DNA of 14,657 nucleotides from Acetobacteraceae bacterium (GCA_014377905.1 JACMOQ010000299.1:1-14657); one strand, 5' to 3'. Shown: positions 7,254 through 14,482, counted from the stretch's first letter. Notes: generated by a model from the sequence alone, not told the origin. Numbers and translations: made by a program.

Positions 7254-8644
7254 TCAAGCCCTTGGCGATGCCTGTCGTGCTGGCCCTTGGGCTTGCTGGC
7301 TGCGCCGGGCCTTCGACAGAGCTGGCACACGTCGCACCGGTGACGCCGCCGCCCCAATGGCGGACCGATGCCGGAGCGGGCACCGTGTCCGACGCGCAAT
7401 GGTGGCAGCGCTTCGGCGATCCCAAGCTGACCGCACTTGTCGAGCGCGGCCTTGCCAACAACAGCGACATCGGCATCGCGATCGGCCGCCTTCGGGAAGC
7501 GCGCGCGCAGGAGCAATTGGCGCGTGCCCAGCTGTTCCCGATGCTCGATGCCGGGTTGGGCGCCGCGGCATCGCGCGCTGTCAGCCCGTTCGGAACATCG
7601 GTGCAAGCGATCGGGGCGCAGCCGACGCTGCAGATCGCCTATGAACTGGATCTGTTCGGAAGGCTTGGGGACCAATCCGCGGCGGCGCGCAACGCCTTTC
7701 TGGCCAGTGCTGCGGCGCGCGATGCGACGCGGCTGTCGGTCGCGGCGGCCATCGCCAGCGGCTATGTCACGCTGTGTGCGCTCGATGCACGTCTTGGCCT
7801 TGCGCAGCGGACGCTCGACGCGCGGCGCGAGGCGCTGCGGCTCGCAAGGTCGCGGACGCGTACCGGCTATTCGCCGCTGCTCGAATTGCGCCAGGCCGAA
7901 GCCGAATATCAGGCAACGCAGCAGATCATTCCGCAGGCGCAACTTGCGATCGCACGCCAGGAAAACGCGCTCGGCGTGCTGGTCGGCGACGTGCCGGGCC
8001 GGCTCGCACGAACATCGGCGCTGGGCCGTATCGCGCAACCCGCGATCCCTGCGGGCCTGCCCTCCGAACTGCTGCGACGCCGTCCCGATGTGGCCCAGGC
8101 CGAGTTCCAGCTGGCGGCCAGCGACCTGTCGCTCGCTGCCGCGCGCAAACGCTTTCTGCCGCAAGTGCGGTTGACGGGTGGGGCGGGCGTTGCCCTTTCC
8201 TCCTTGCTCGGCGATCCGATCGCGCTGTGGTCGATCGGCGGCAGCATTCTGGCGCCCTTGTTCGAGGGAGGCCGCCTGACGGCCCAGGCGGACGCGGCCG
8301 GAGCACAGCGCGACCAGGCTGCCTGGGCTTATCGCCGCGCTGCGCTCAATGCGTTGCGCGACGTGGAGGACGCGCTGGCGGCGAACCAGCGCCTGGCAGA
8401 GCAGCGGGCAGCGATCACGGCGCAGCGCGACGCGCTGGACGGCGCACTTCGGCTTGCGACCAATCGCTTTGACGCCGGCTACTCACCGTACCTCGAACAA
8501 CTCGATGCCCAACGGGCGCTGCTGTCCGCCGAACTATCGCTCATTCAGATCGAGGCCGATCAGCTGAATAACCGGGTCGTCCTGTTTCAGGCTCTGGGTG
8601 GGGGGTGGGCGGGCGCTGATCCTGTGGGCGGCACGAATTCATGA
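7250..8644 (+). CDS. NodT-family outer-membrane efflux lipoprotein (TolC-like)
   Basis: A 464-aa outer-membrane channel subunit of the RND/MFS efflux type. The signal peptide ends in the lipobox LAGC with the acylated Cys at residue 18. WWQRFGDPKLTALVERGLANN is the usual start of NodT-family mature proteins. Two repeats of long Ala/Arg/Gln-rich helices follow, separated by LPSELLRRRPDVAQAE, another family hallmark, and then LFEGGRLTAQ. It begins with an ATGA overlap after the adaptor gene and completes a tripartite pump. Typical length is 450-500 aa, so the gene is intact. The stop is followed by 106 bases before the catalase-like gene, which contain a second EcfG-type promoter. Confidence 0.92.
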   Translation: MIKPLAMPVVLALGLAGCAGPSTELAHVAPVTPPPQWRTDAGAGTVSDAQWWQRFGDPKLTALVERGLANNSDIGIAIGRLREARAQEQLARAQLFPMLDAGLGAAASRAVSPFGTSVQAIGAQPTLQIAYELDLFGRLGDQSAAARNAFLASAAARDATRLSVAAAIASGYVTLCALDARLGLAQRTLDARREALRLARSRTRTGYSPLLELRQAEAEYQATQQIIPQAQLAIARQENALGVLVGDVPGRLARTSALGRIAQPAIPAGLPSELLRRRPDVAQAEFQLAASDLSLAAARKRFLPQVRLTGGAGVALSSLLGDPIALWSIGGSILAPLFEGGRLTAQADAAGAQRDQAAWAYRRAALNALRDVEDALAANQRLAEQRAAITAQRDALDGALRLATNRFDAGYSPYLEQLDAQRALLSAELSLIQIEADQLNNRVVLFQALGGGWAGADPVGGTNS

Positions 8645-8686
8645 ACCTGAAGACCGTGATGCGCGCCGGCTGACGTTGGCGCAGGG

Positions 8687-8711
8687 GGAACGCACGGAGC
8701 GCCAGATCGTT
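8687..8711 (+). promoter_or_regulatory. EcfG-type promoter of the catalase-like gene
   Basis: GGAAC (8687-8691), 16 bases, CGTT (8708-8711): an exact consensus match in the gap after the efflux operon. CGTT ends 39 bases before the ATG at 8751, nearly the same spacing as at the efflux operon's own site. It would give the catalase-like gene its own general-stress start while still allowing read-through from the pump genes. Confidence 0.65.
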
Positions 8712-8750
8712 CAGTTCGTGTCCCCTTTGCCGGAACCCAGGATCATGGTC

Positions 8751-9857
8751 ATGTACCGTTCGCCACCGACCGCGCCGCTGCGATACGACGCAACGATGGA
8801 GACTGCGGAGCCCGACGAGGCGCAGACCGAACAGGGTCTGATCGACAGCATGCACAGGATCCTGGAAATCACCTGGAAGGACGGCGGCCATGCTATTCGC
8901 TCGGTACATGCAAAAAGCCATGGCCTGCTGGCCGCCGAGTTGATCATCGCCGACCCGCTGCCCGACGTTCTGGCACAGGGGCTGTTCGCGCGACCTGGGC
9001 GCTATCCGGCCATCATGCGCTTTTCGACGACACCCGGCGATTTGCTCGATGACAGGGTTTCGACGCCGCGTGGGTTGGCGATCAAGGTGCTCGATGTCGA
9101 TGGACCACGGCTTCCCGGTTCGCAGGAAAACCGCACGCAGGATTTCGTGATGGTCAACGGCAAGACGTTCGGTGCACCGACGGGCAAGGCGTTCCTCGGG
9201 ACGCTCAAATTGCTCGTTCCGACGACAGACGTCGCGCCGGGGCTCAAAATCGCGTTGTCGAGCGTGCTGCAACTCGCCGAGCGTGGCCTGGAGGCGGTTG
9301 GCAGTAAAAGCGGCACGCTGATTGCGCTTGGTGGTCATCCCGAAACCAACGTGCTCGGGGAAAGCTTCTTCGGCCAGCTGCCGATCCTTTACGGCGCCTA
9401 CATCGCCAAGTTCGCGCTGATTCCGGTTCCCGCCAACCTTGTCGCATTGACCGGCGCCAAGGTCGATCTCGACGACAACCCCGATGGCCTGCGCGCAGCA
9501 GTATTGGCCGAGTTCGCCCGCGCGGGCGGCGAATGGGAGTTCCGCGTGCAACTCGCCACCGATCTCGAAACAACCCCGATCGAGGATCCGGTGGCGGTCT
9601 GGCCGGAAGACACGACGCCGTTTATTACCGTGGCGCGATTGGTTGCAGCGCCGCAAACGGGGTGGAGCGATCTGCGGCGAAGGGCAGTGGACGACGGGAT
9701 GGCGTTCAGCCCATGGCATGGACTGGCGGCGCACCGCCCGCTCGGCGCCATGATGCGATTGCGCAAGCCGGTGTACGCGATGTCGGCCGATTTCCGCGCG
9801 GGACATAATCGGTGTCCGGTCCTCGAACCAGGATCATTGGCCGACTTTCCAGATTGA
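8751..9857 (+). CDS. Catalase-like haem protein (SrpA-related family)
   Basis: A 368-aa protein of the catalase-fold family often annotated catalase family protein or SrpA-like. Seen: RSVHAKSHG with the distal His equivalent at H53, RYPAIMRFST, STPRGLAIKVLDVDG, TQDFVMVNG, GGEWEFRVQLATDLE, and the family box FSPWHGLAAHRPLG near the C-terminus. The normal catalase box with the proximal haem Tyr (RxxSYxDTQ) is absent, so true catalase activity is doubtful; peroxidase or lipid-hydroperoxide chemistry is possible for this fold. The ATG at 8751 (AGG 9 bases upstream) is preferred; ATG 8745 is also in frame. It follows the pump genes on the same strand with its own promoter candidate. Its 3' end converges on ccdB with only 35 bases between and no clear terminator. 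Confidence 0.88.
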   Translation: MYRSPPTAPLRYDATMETAEPDEAQTEQGLIDSMHRILEITWKDGGHAIRSVHAKSHGLLAAELIIADPLPDVLAQGLFARPGRYPAIMRFSTTPGDLLDDRVSTPRGLAIKVLDVDGPRLPGSQENRTQDFVMVNGKTFGAPTGKAFLGTLKLLVPTTDVAPGLKIALSSVLQLAERGLEAVGSKSGTLIALGGHPETNVLGESFFGQLPILYGAYIAKFALIPVPANLVALTGAKVDLDDNPDGLRAAVLAEFARAGGEWEFRVQLATDLETTPIEDPVAVWPEDTTPFITVARLVAAPQTGWSDLRRRAVDDGMAFSPWHGLAAHRPLGAMMRLRKPVYAMSADFRAGHNRCPVLEPGSLADFPD

Positions 9858-9892
9858 GCCTCGTATCGCTTCATATGCCAGTCGCTGCAGAG

Positions 9893-10192
9893 TCAGTAGC
9901 CACTGATCAACATGTCGACTGCGTTCATGATCGTGGTGTGCTTGCTGGCAAGTGACGTGACGAACGGACCGCACTCGCGCCGCGCAATGGCCGCTGCGAA
10001 CTGCGTCACCATCACATAACCCTGACCTTCGATCTCGAAGACTGGATTGAGCCGCCGGGCCGGCTGCGGTGCGTTCTCCGGACGTTGCAGCGGTACCACG
10101 AAACGCGTGTTCAGATCGCGCAAGAGATCTGACTGGCAATCGAGCAGAAGGTCGGCACCGCCGGTGCCGCGGTAGACATCGAACCGCGCCAT
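9893..10192 (-). CDS. ccdB: CcdB-type toxin
   Basis: A 99-aa protein, close to the 101 aa of plasmid-F CcdB, which poisons DNA gyrase. Seen: MARFDVYRG at the N-terminus, LLLDCQSDLLRDLNTRFVVPL matching the LFVDVQSDI...RMVIPL core, and a C-terminal helix NAVDMLISGY matching NAINLMFWGI. The last three residues, needed for gyrase binding in CcdB (Trp-Gly-Ile), are Ser-Gly-Tyr here, as in many chromosomal homologues; gyrase as target is inferred, not shown. The ATG overlaps the antitoxin stop by one base (TGATG), so the two are co-translated. The gene is convergent with the catalase-like gene. Confidence 0.9.
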   Translation of the reverse strand: MARFDVYRGTGGADLLLDCQSDLLRDLNTRFVVPLQRPENAPQPARRLNPVFEIEGQGYVMVTQFAAAIARRECGPFVTSLASKHTTIMNAVDMLISGY

Positions 10193-10446
10193 CAGAACTG
10201 GCGATTGCCGGCCAGGGGCAGCCCGCGCGCCTCCACGAAGGCGTTCGAGGATGCCAGCGCCTCACGGTTTTCGTCCGCCCATCTCTCAGCCCGGGTTTTT
10301 GCGAGTTGTTCGATGATCCCGCGCTCGCACGCCTGAGAAAGGTTGATACCGAGCGAGCGAGCCTCATCAACGAGGGCGCGGTCCAGGGAGACGTTGGTCG
10401 GCCGCCGCTGCGTCCGCTGCGCGGTCTTCGGTTCTGGTGAAATCAT
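10192..10446 (-). CDS. ccdA: CcdA-type antitoxin
   Basis: An 84-aa antitoxin, slightly longer than plasmid CcdA (72 aa). The N-terminal half is a ribbon-helix-helix DNA-binding domain (RRPTNVSLDRALVDEARSLG then NLSQACERGI). The C-terminal half, RAERWADENREALASSNAF, matches the toxin-binding tail of CcdA (RAERWKAENQEGMAEVARF). The ATG at 10446 is chosen because AGGAAG lies 5 bases upstream; longer in-frame starts exist but lack a ribosome site. It is the first gene of a two-gene operon and probably represses it with the toxin from a site just upstream. Confidence 0.9.
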   Translation of the reverse strand: MISPEPKTAQRTQRRPTNVSLDRALVDEARSLGINLSQACERGIIEQLAKTRAERWADENREALASSNAFVEARGLPLAGNRQF

Positions 10447-10477
10447 CACAGCTTCCTGCGCATACAACATGCGCACG

Positions 10478-10494
10478 ATAGATCGACGATCAAT
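10478..10494. promoter_or_regulatory. Candidate operator of the ccdAB operon
   Basis: ATAGATCGACGATCAAT is an imperfect inverted repeat (perfect core GATCG-A-CGATC) 32-48 bases upstream of the ccdA start. Ribbon-helix-helix antitoxins bind short inverted repeats at their own promoters. No clear -35/-10 pair was found beside it. Confidence 0.3.
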
Positions 10495-10623
10495 GCTTGG
10501 CAACACAGGAGCGCATGTGGCGCGGCCCCGTCCGTCCCCGCGCCGACGCGCACTTCATCAAGACGTTGCAGCCGACCCGCAGCTGAGGCGTTGTAATTTC
10601 GCAACCGCAACCGGAGCAACGCC

Positions 10624-10911
10624 ATGCACGAGAATATCCGCGAGAATATGGAAATCATTGGCGCCGACGGCGTCCATGTCGGCACCGTCGACAAGGTCGA
10701 AGGCGGCCGCATCAAACTGACCAAGAAGGATTCGGGAGGCGCCGGCTTTGGTGGCGGGCATCAGGACCATCATCATTACATCCCGCTCGGCCTCGTCGCC
10801 GCTGTAGGAGACCAGGTTCGCCTCTCCGCCAACGGCGACGTAGCCGTGACTTTCGAACAAGAACAAAGGGGCGAGCAGATCGAAGACGACCGGCAAGGCC
10901 CCGCAGGATAG
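10624..10911 (+). CDS. DUF2171 domain protein
   Basis: A 95-aa protein whose N-terminal part matches DUF2171 (PRC-barrel-like) proteins: IRENMEIIGADGVHVGTVDKVEGGRIKL, then a Gly/His-rich turn (GGGHQDHHHYIPLGLV) and a short beta-rich end with EQEQRGEQIED. These proteins are common in sphingomonads and related bacteria, often near stress genes; no biochemical role is known to me. The GGAG ribosome site lies 7-8 bases before the ATG. The HxxHHH cluster could bind metal, which is only a guess. A GGAGC-N16-CGTC sequence about 90 bases upstream is a poor EcfG match (two mismatches) and is not called. Confidence 0.8.
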   Translation: MHENIRENMEIIGADGVHVGTVDKVEGGRIKLTKKDSGGAGFGGGHQDHHHYIPLGLVAAVGDQVRLSANGDVAVTFEQEQRGEQIEDDRQGPAG

Positions 10912-11236
10912 ACCGTTCAGGCAAACACGCCGATCTGCTCCGATGACAGACACCGGCCCGCAAGAAGCCAAAGGGCAAGTTACTGACACTATCGACGGGT
11001 CCGGCGGCGTAACTTCCTGGCGAAAGTCGCGACGCCCTCCTCACCGCAAGGCCGCGGCGTGCGGTCTCATTTCTGAAAAGCATTGAGCATCGACAGCGAC
11101 AATCGGTACCCGGACAAGGCATCCCAGAGTCGCGGCGGCTTTCTTCGCTCGGCACTGGCGGTGTTGCTTGTTCAACGCAAGGCGCTGCCTTGACCGCCGT
11201 GCAACAGCGCGCAAACCGAAGCCGAGTATTTCACCG
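10912..11236. other. Intergenic stretch, nothing recognised
   Basis: No gene, hairpin terminator or promoter consensus could be supported between the DUF2171 gene and the serine hydrolase gene. The short frames in it (for example 47 codons from 10944) have no ribosome site. It may hold the hydrolase promoter. Confidence 0.5.
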
Positions 11237-11890
11237 ATGTCCAAGATCGTAAATGGGGCAAGCTTGCAGCCACTTTCGGGCGCCCCACCGAAACAGATCA
11301 TTCTTCTTTTGCACGGCTATGGTTCAAGCGGTGCCGATCTGATTGCGATGGCACCGCACTGGCGTCAGAATTTGCCTGACACACTGTTCCTCGCCCCAAA
11401 TGCCCCCCAGCGCGCTGGCTCCGGCTACCAGTGGTGGCCGCTGCAGAGCTTTACGCCGCACGCCCTGGCGGCGGGCACCGCTCTGGCAGCGCCTGCCATA
11501 GACGCTTTCATCGATCGCAAGCTTGGCCAATATGGTTTGTCGGAAGCCGACATGGCGATAGTCGGCTTCAGCCAGGGCACCATGATGGCCTTGCAAGTCG
11601 GGCTGACCAGACGGACCGCGCCGGCTGCGGTTGTGGGCTATTCGGGAATGTTTGTGGGGGCCGCTGGCTTGGCGCATCAGAATCCAACAAAACCGCCGGT
11701 CCTTCTGGTCCACGGGTCCGCAGATCCTGTCATTCCTGTTGCCGCGCTCCACGCAGCGAAAGCTGATCTCCACAAGCTTGGGATCAAAGCTGCGACGCAC
11801 GTGTCTGCAGGGTTAGGTCATAGCGTCGATGTTGCCGGATTGAGGCTTGGGCTCGACTTCATCGCCAAGGGCTTCGGCGCCGAAAGGTGA
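11237..11890 (+). CDS. Phospholipase/carboxylesterase-type alpha/beta hydrolase
   Basis: A 217-aa cytoplasmic serine hydrolase of the acyl-protein-thioesterase/YpfH-like carboxylesterase family. Seen: LLLHGYGSSGADL with the oxyanion HG at about 26-27, the Trp pair in YQWWPL, the nucleophile S112 in GFSQG, the acid D163 in HGSADPVIPV, and the His H195 in GLGHSVD. All triad members are present and the length is typical for the family. Substrates of such enzymes are small esters or lysophospholipids; the true one is not visible. The ATG at 11237 matches the family's start; its ribosome site is weak. Convergent with the HD-domain gene, with about 160 bases between. Confidence 0.92.
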   Translation: MSKIVNGASLQPLSGAPPKQIILLLHGYGSSGADLIAMAPHWRQNLPDTLFLAPNAPQRAGSGYQWWPLQSFTPHALAAGTALAAPAIDAFIDRKLGQYGLSEADMAIVGFSQGTMMALQVGLTRRTAPAAVVGYSGMFVGAAGLAHQNPTKPPVLLVHGSADPVIPVAALHAAKADLHKLGIKAATHVSAGLGHSVDVAGLRLGLDFIAKGFGAER

Positions 11891-12050
11891 CCTGCTTGCG
11901 GTGGCCGCCCTGTTCGAGCGCTTCACCGCGCAGTCGATAGGGGTAGACAATACGCAGATTCAGGTCGCCGAGCCACGCCAGCCTGGCGCGCCCAACCCGC
12001 CGATATCGCCGGCCAACGGGGCTGGGGGCATCGATTTTTGGCGTTTAGGA

Positions 12051-12644
12051 TCAGCTTTCGACAGCAAACGCCCGGTCGAACGCGGCCTCAAGCTGGGCAT
12101 TGGTGCCGCGCATACCTTCGATGACGCGCTTTGCCCATTCAAAATATTCCCGGCGCCGCTCCTCCGGCCAATCCGCCGGAGGCGTCGCGGAGAGATCACG
12201 CAGGTTGCAGGTCTTGTCGGCCAGTTTGACCAGTTTGGCGCGGGGAGAGGCGTTGGCGGCGTGCTCGATCTGGAGCATCTTGCGGACCGGCTTGTCGAGC
12301 GCCTTGTTGTCGGTCACCTCGGCAACGACATCGGCAATTTCGCGACCAAAGACCCTGACCAGTTCTTCATGGGTCGTCTCGGTGTCCTCGATCGTGTCGT
12401 GCAGGATGGCGGCGCAAAGCACGACATGATCGGTAATGCCGCCTTCGTTGACGAGGATGTCTGCCAGAGCGATCGGGTGGTTCATATAGGGCGAGGCACC
12501 GACATCCTTGCGGCACTGATCGCGGTGCTTGTGCGCGGCAAAGGCCAGCGCCTGAAAGACCTTGCGGGTCTCGGTAAATGACAATCCGATGGTGGTGCTG
12601 GAAGCTGACAAAAGCGTCTCCTTGCTGGTGTTCATCGCCAGCAT
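12051..12644 (-). CDS. Small HD-domain alarmone hydrolase (MESH1/SpoT-hydrolase-like)
   Basis: A 197-aa protein that is just an HD domain of the RelA/SpoT hydrolase type, which removes pyrophosphate from (p)ppGpp with Mn2+. Seen: YMNHPIALADIL (metal His H56), AAILHDTIEDT (H82, D83, E86, D87) and KLADKTCNLRD (Asp in the last helix), in the same order as RelA/SpoT hydrolase domains. No synthetase, TGS or ACT domain is present; the size fits small alarmone hydrolases. Other nucleotide pyrophosphohydrolase roles remain possible. ATG 12644 is chosen for AGGG 7 bases upstream; ATG 12635 and TTG 12662 are alternatives. It lies 39 bases after the WYL remnant's stop on the same strand, perhaps once an operon. 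Confidence 0.85.
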   Translation of the reverse strand: MLAMNTSKETLLSASSTTIGLSFTETRKVFQALAFAAHKHRDQCRKDVGASPYMNHPIALADILVNEGGITDHVVLCAAILHDTIEDTETTHEELVRVFGREIADVVAEVTDNKALDKPVRKMLQIEHAANASPRAKLVKLADKTCNLRDLSATPPADWPEERRREYFEWAKRVIEGMRGTNAQLEAAFDRAFAVES

Positions 12645-12683
12645 AAAACAACCCTGTGCCAAACCGGGTCATGGTCAGCTGAA

Positions 12684-13060
12684 TCAGGGCAGGGCGGGCC
12701 AATCCGGCATCGTCTCGGGCAGCAGATCACGCAGCGCCGCGGGCTCGATGACCTCGACGTGACGACCCCAGGTCATCAAATGCCATGCCATTTCAAGGAG
12801 GCCTCCGGCGTGGAAGCGGACGAGCATGGTGCCATCGTCGCGGTCCTCTACCGTCTGGCTGGGGTGAAACTGGAGCTGCCGGGCGATCGGTGCTGCCTCG
12901 GCGCTGAACCGCCAGACGACGTCGACCGGGTCCTCCTCATAGACGCCGAACGACGGAGCGACGAACTCGCTGAGGTTGAAATCGGGGTCGCGATCGAAGC
13001 TGTCGGCAAGCAAGCGCAGCTTGGAGATCTGCGGCAGGCTGTAGAACCGGATTGCCGGGG
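12684..13060 (-). pseudogene. WYL-domain transcription regulator, C-terminal half only
   Basis: The minus-strand frame RFYSLPQISKLRLLADSFDRDPDFNL, then VWRFSAEAAPIARQLQFHPSQ, and GLLEMAWHLMTWGRHVEVIEP matches the C-terminal half of WYL-domain regulators (YafY/PafC type). The N-terminal winged-helix and the WYL core are missing. Upstream, the frame runs without interruption into a different protein, a PAS-domain sensor fragment, so this is one half of a deletion joint. The TTG at 13013 could start a short product but has no good ribosome site. The junction lies at about 13045-13085. Confidence 0.75.
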
Positions 13061-13514
13061 CAGCGGCACCCGGCGCGGGGGCTTCGGGGTAGAAAATGGC
13101 ATAATGCCGGCCAAGAACGTCGGCCTAGGTCCATCCCGTGAAGCGTTCGGCGCCGATGTTCCGCGTCGTCCCCATCCCGGCGGTGTCGATCGTGTAGATG
13201 GCGTGATCGCGCGCGGAATCGATCAGGATATCGATTTTTTTGCAGGGGTACGCCACCGGGTTTTCGTTTGCGGCAGCACGTTCGCGCGCCCGTTCGGCGT
13301 TGAGGCCCAGGACAAGAATGCCAAGCGCAATGACAAGGAAAACCCCCGCGTGAAGGTCGGAAGTGAATGGCGAATGCGGATCGATTCTGGAAAAATACAG
13401 GCTGATCAGGAACGCCAGGAAGGTCGCTCACAGTGCCGGTGCAAAGCCCAGCCAGATCGATGCCGCGCGTGTCGGCAGCACGAAAATCAGGGCGGGTGCG
13501 TCATTCGGTAATGT
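13061..13514 (-). pseudogene. Membrane PAS-domain sensor, broken N-terminal fragment
   Basis: In the same minus-strand frame as the WYL fragment, this stretch reads as a membrane segment (PALIFVLPTRAASIWLGF, then FLAFLISLYF and VFLVIALGILVLGL, resembling the DUF4118/KdpD-like four-helix sensor region), a linker rich in Glu/Arg (NAERARERAA), and a PAS domain start (DHAIYTIDTAG, NIGAERFTGW, ADVLGRHYAIFYPE). Two in-frame stops break it: TGA at 13430-13428 inside the membrane part and TAG at 13127-13125 inside the PAS domain, where a Glu codon would be expected. The kinase part is gone. Intact relatives would be sensor histidine kinases. Confidence 0.65.
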
Positions 13515-13597
13515 TCATGAACAACGATGAGCGACGTTAAATCGGGATCACGCCGATATTCCAAGCCTGTTTTTGCCCCTGTTTTTGACGGGCGCCG

Positions 13598-13765
13598 CTA
13601 CGCCTCGCTGACGACCTTTGCCGACCAGCGGTTTTCAAGTTTCGATTTCATCTTCTTTTCGTTGATGAGCAACGTCCTGAAAACCCGTCGCTTGCCGGGG
13701 TCGAGCGGCATCGAGAGCAACTTTTCGAAATGGTCGATATTGTTCGCTGTAATCCACTTTTCCAT
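13598..13765 (-). CDS. Small conserved-looking protein of 55 aa
   Basis: A 55-aa basic protein beginning MEKWITANNIDHFEKLLSM, with a pattern (N-terminal Trp, then HFxxLL, then KRRVFRTLLINEKKMKSKLE) seen in short alphaproteobacterial hypothetical proteins that form a helical hairpin. The ribosome site AGGAG lies 7 bases before the ATG, which is the best in this part of the window and the main reason to trust the gene. It could start further upstream (ATG 13807) but without such a site. The role is unknown. It is divergent from the Crp-type gene across an AT-rich gap. Confidence 0.6.
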   Translation of the reverse strand: MEKWITANNIDHFEKLLSMPLDPGKRRVFRTLLINEKKMKSKLENRWSAKVVSEA

Positions 13766-13865
13766 CGCTCGACTCCTGTTCCTGCCTACAGTGCCTTGCC
13801 CTATCATATCCCATAAATATCTGATTTACCTCCCGTCTGCTCGGTGCCGGGCACATGGACGAAAA

Positions 13866-14001
13866 TAAATATTCAGCAAGTGTATAGCAACATTAGCATA
13901 TTTGCGATACTGTAAAACTTGCAGAAAATGTCTGAGAAAAAAATTATACCGACATCGTTGGTTGAAATTTGCTCACGATCGCGCCGTAAAAGAGGGGCAT
14001 C
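13866..14001. other. AT-rich gap between divergent genes
   Basis: Clearly richer in A and T than the rest of the window. Likely holds promoters of the 55-aa gene and the Crp-type gene, but no pair of promoter boxes is convincing (TTGCAG at 13919 with AATTAT 17 bases on is the best toward the Crp-type gene). An outlying inverted pair GCAAGT (13876) and ACTTGC (13917) was noted. Confidence 0.35.
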
Positions 14002-14439
14002 TTGATTTCAGACAATCATTTTGCTAACCGGTTTATTTCATCGATTCCGCAAGATGACTATGAGTTATTGGCGCCGTTCTTTCGATTTTCAGAATTGATA
14101 AAGCGCACTGTTATTATTGAAGGCGGCGACCAGATCGAACAGGTTTACTCGCCGCACAATGGCATCCTCTCGCTCGTCGTCGTGCTCCAAAGTGGGGCAG
14201 CAGTCGAAGTGGCGATGGTCGGCAGCGATGGGCTGTTCGGCGCCCTTTCGGCGCTTGATGGCAAGATTTCATTGAACACGGCTGTGGTGCAGATCGGCGG
14301 GACCGGATCGGTAATCTCGACCACCGACCTTCGGGCAGTCGCTGCGAAAAGCGAAAATTTCCGCGGGCTTTTGATGCGGCACGAGCAGGTGATCTTTGCC
14401 CAGGCGCTGCGGCCGCCGGCCCCAGACCCCAATCATTGA
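14002..14439 (+). pseudogene. Crp/Fnr-type regulator lacking its DNA-binding domain
   Basis: A 145-aa frame with the cyclic-nucleotide-binding (cupin-like) sensor domain of Crp/Fnr regulators: FISSIPQDDYELLAPFF, IIEGGDQIEQVY, VEVAMVGSDGLFG and the dimer helix MRHEQVIFAQAL. Family members run on for about 90 more residues with a C-terminal helix-turn-helix; here the frame leaves the family after FAQAL, reads PPAPDPNH and stops. No helix-turn-helix was found in the other frames downstream, so the gene looks cut by a deletion rather than by a simple frameshift. The start is a TTG with AGAGGGG just upstream. A stable product acting without DNA binding is possible but unproven. Confidence 0.7.
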
Positions 14440-14482
14440 ATCGCGTTCCAGCGCCCGAGGGTGTCGCCAATCAAAATGGGTT

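Noticed and set aside
6467..8164. 565-codon minus-strand frame opposite the adaptor and outer-membrane genes
   Set aside because: Antisense shadow; spans two overlapping real genes and has no family motifs.
8641..8673. Ten-codon frame MNLKTVMRAG overlapping the stop of the outer-membrane gene (ATGA)
   Set aside because: Too short, ends 78 bases before the next gene, and the EcfG-type promoter downstream makes coupling unlikely.
8541..9806. 421-codon minus-strand frame opposite the catalase-like gene
   Set aside because: Antisense shadow of a gene with clear family boxes.
10944..11087. 47-codon plus-strand frame after the DUF2171 gene
   Set aside because: No ribosome site, no recognisable domain, composition unlike nearby genes.
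12759..13511. 250-codon plus-strand frame opposite the fused pseudogene
   Set aside because: The minus strand translates to recognisable WYL and PAS sequence; the plus-strand product has no recognisable domain and no ribosome site.
13566..13587. Direct repeat of CCTGTTTTTG (two copies, 12-base step)
   Set aside because: Only two short copies; no link to a mobile element, binding site or CRISPR-like array.
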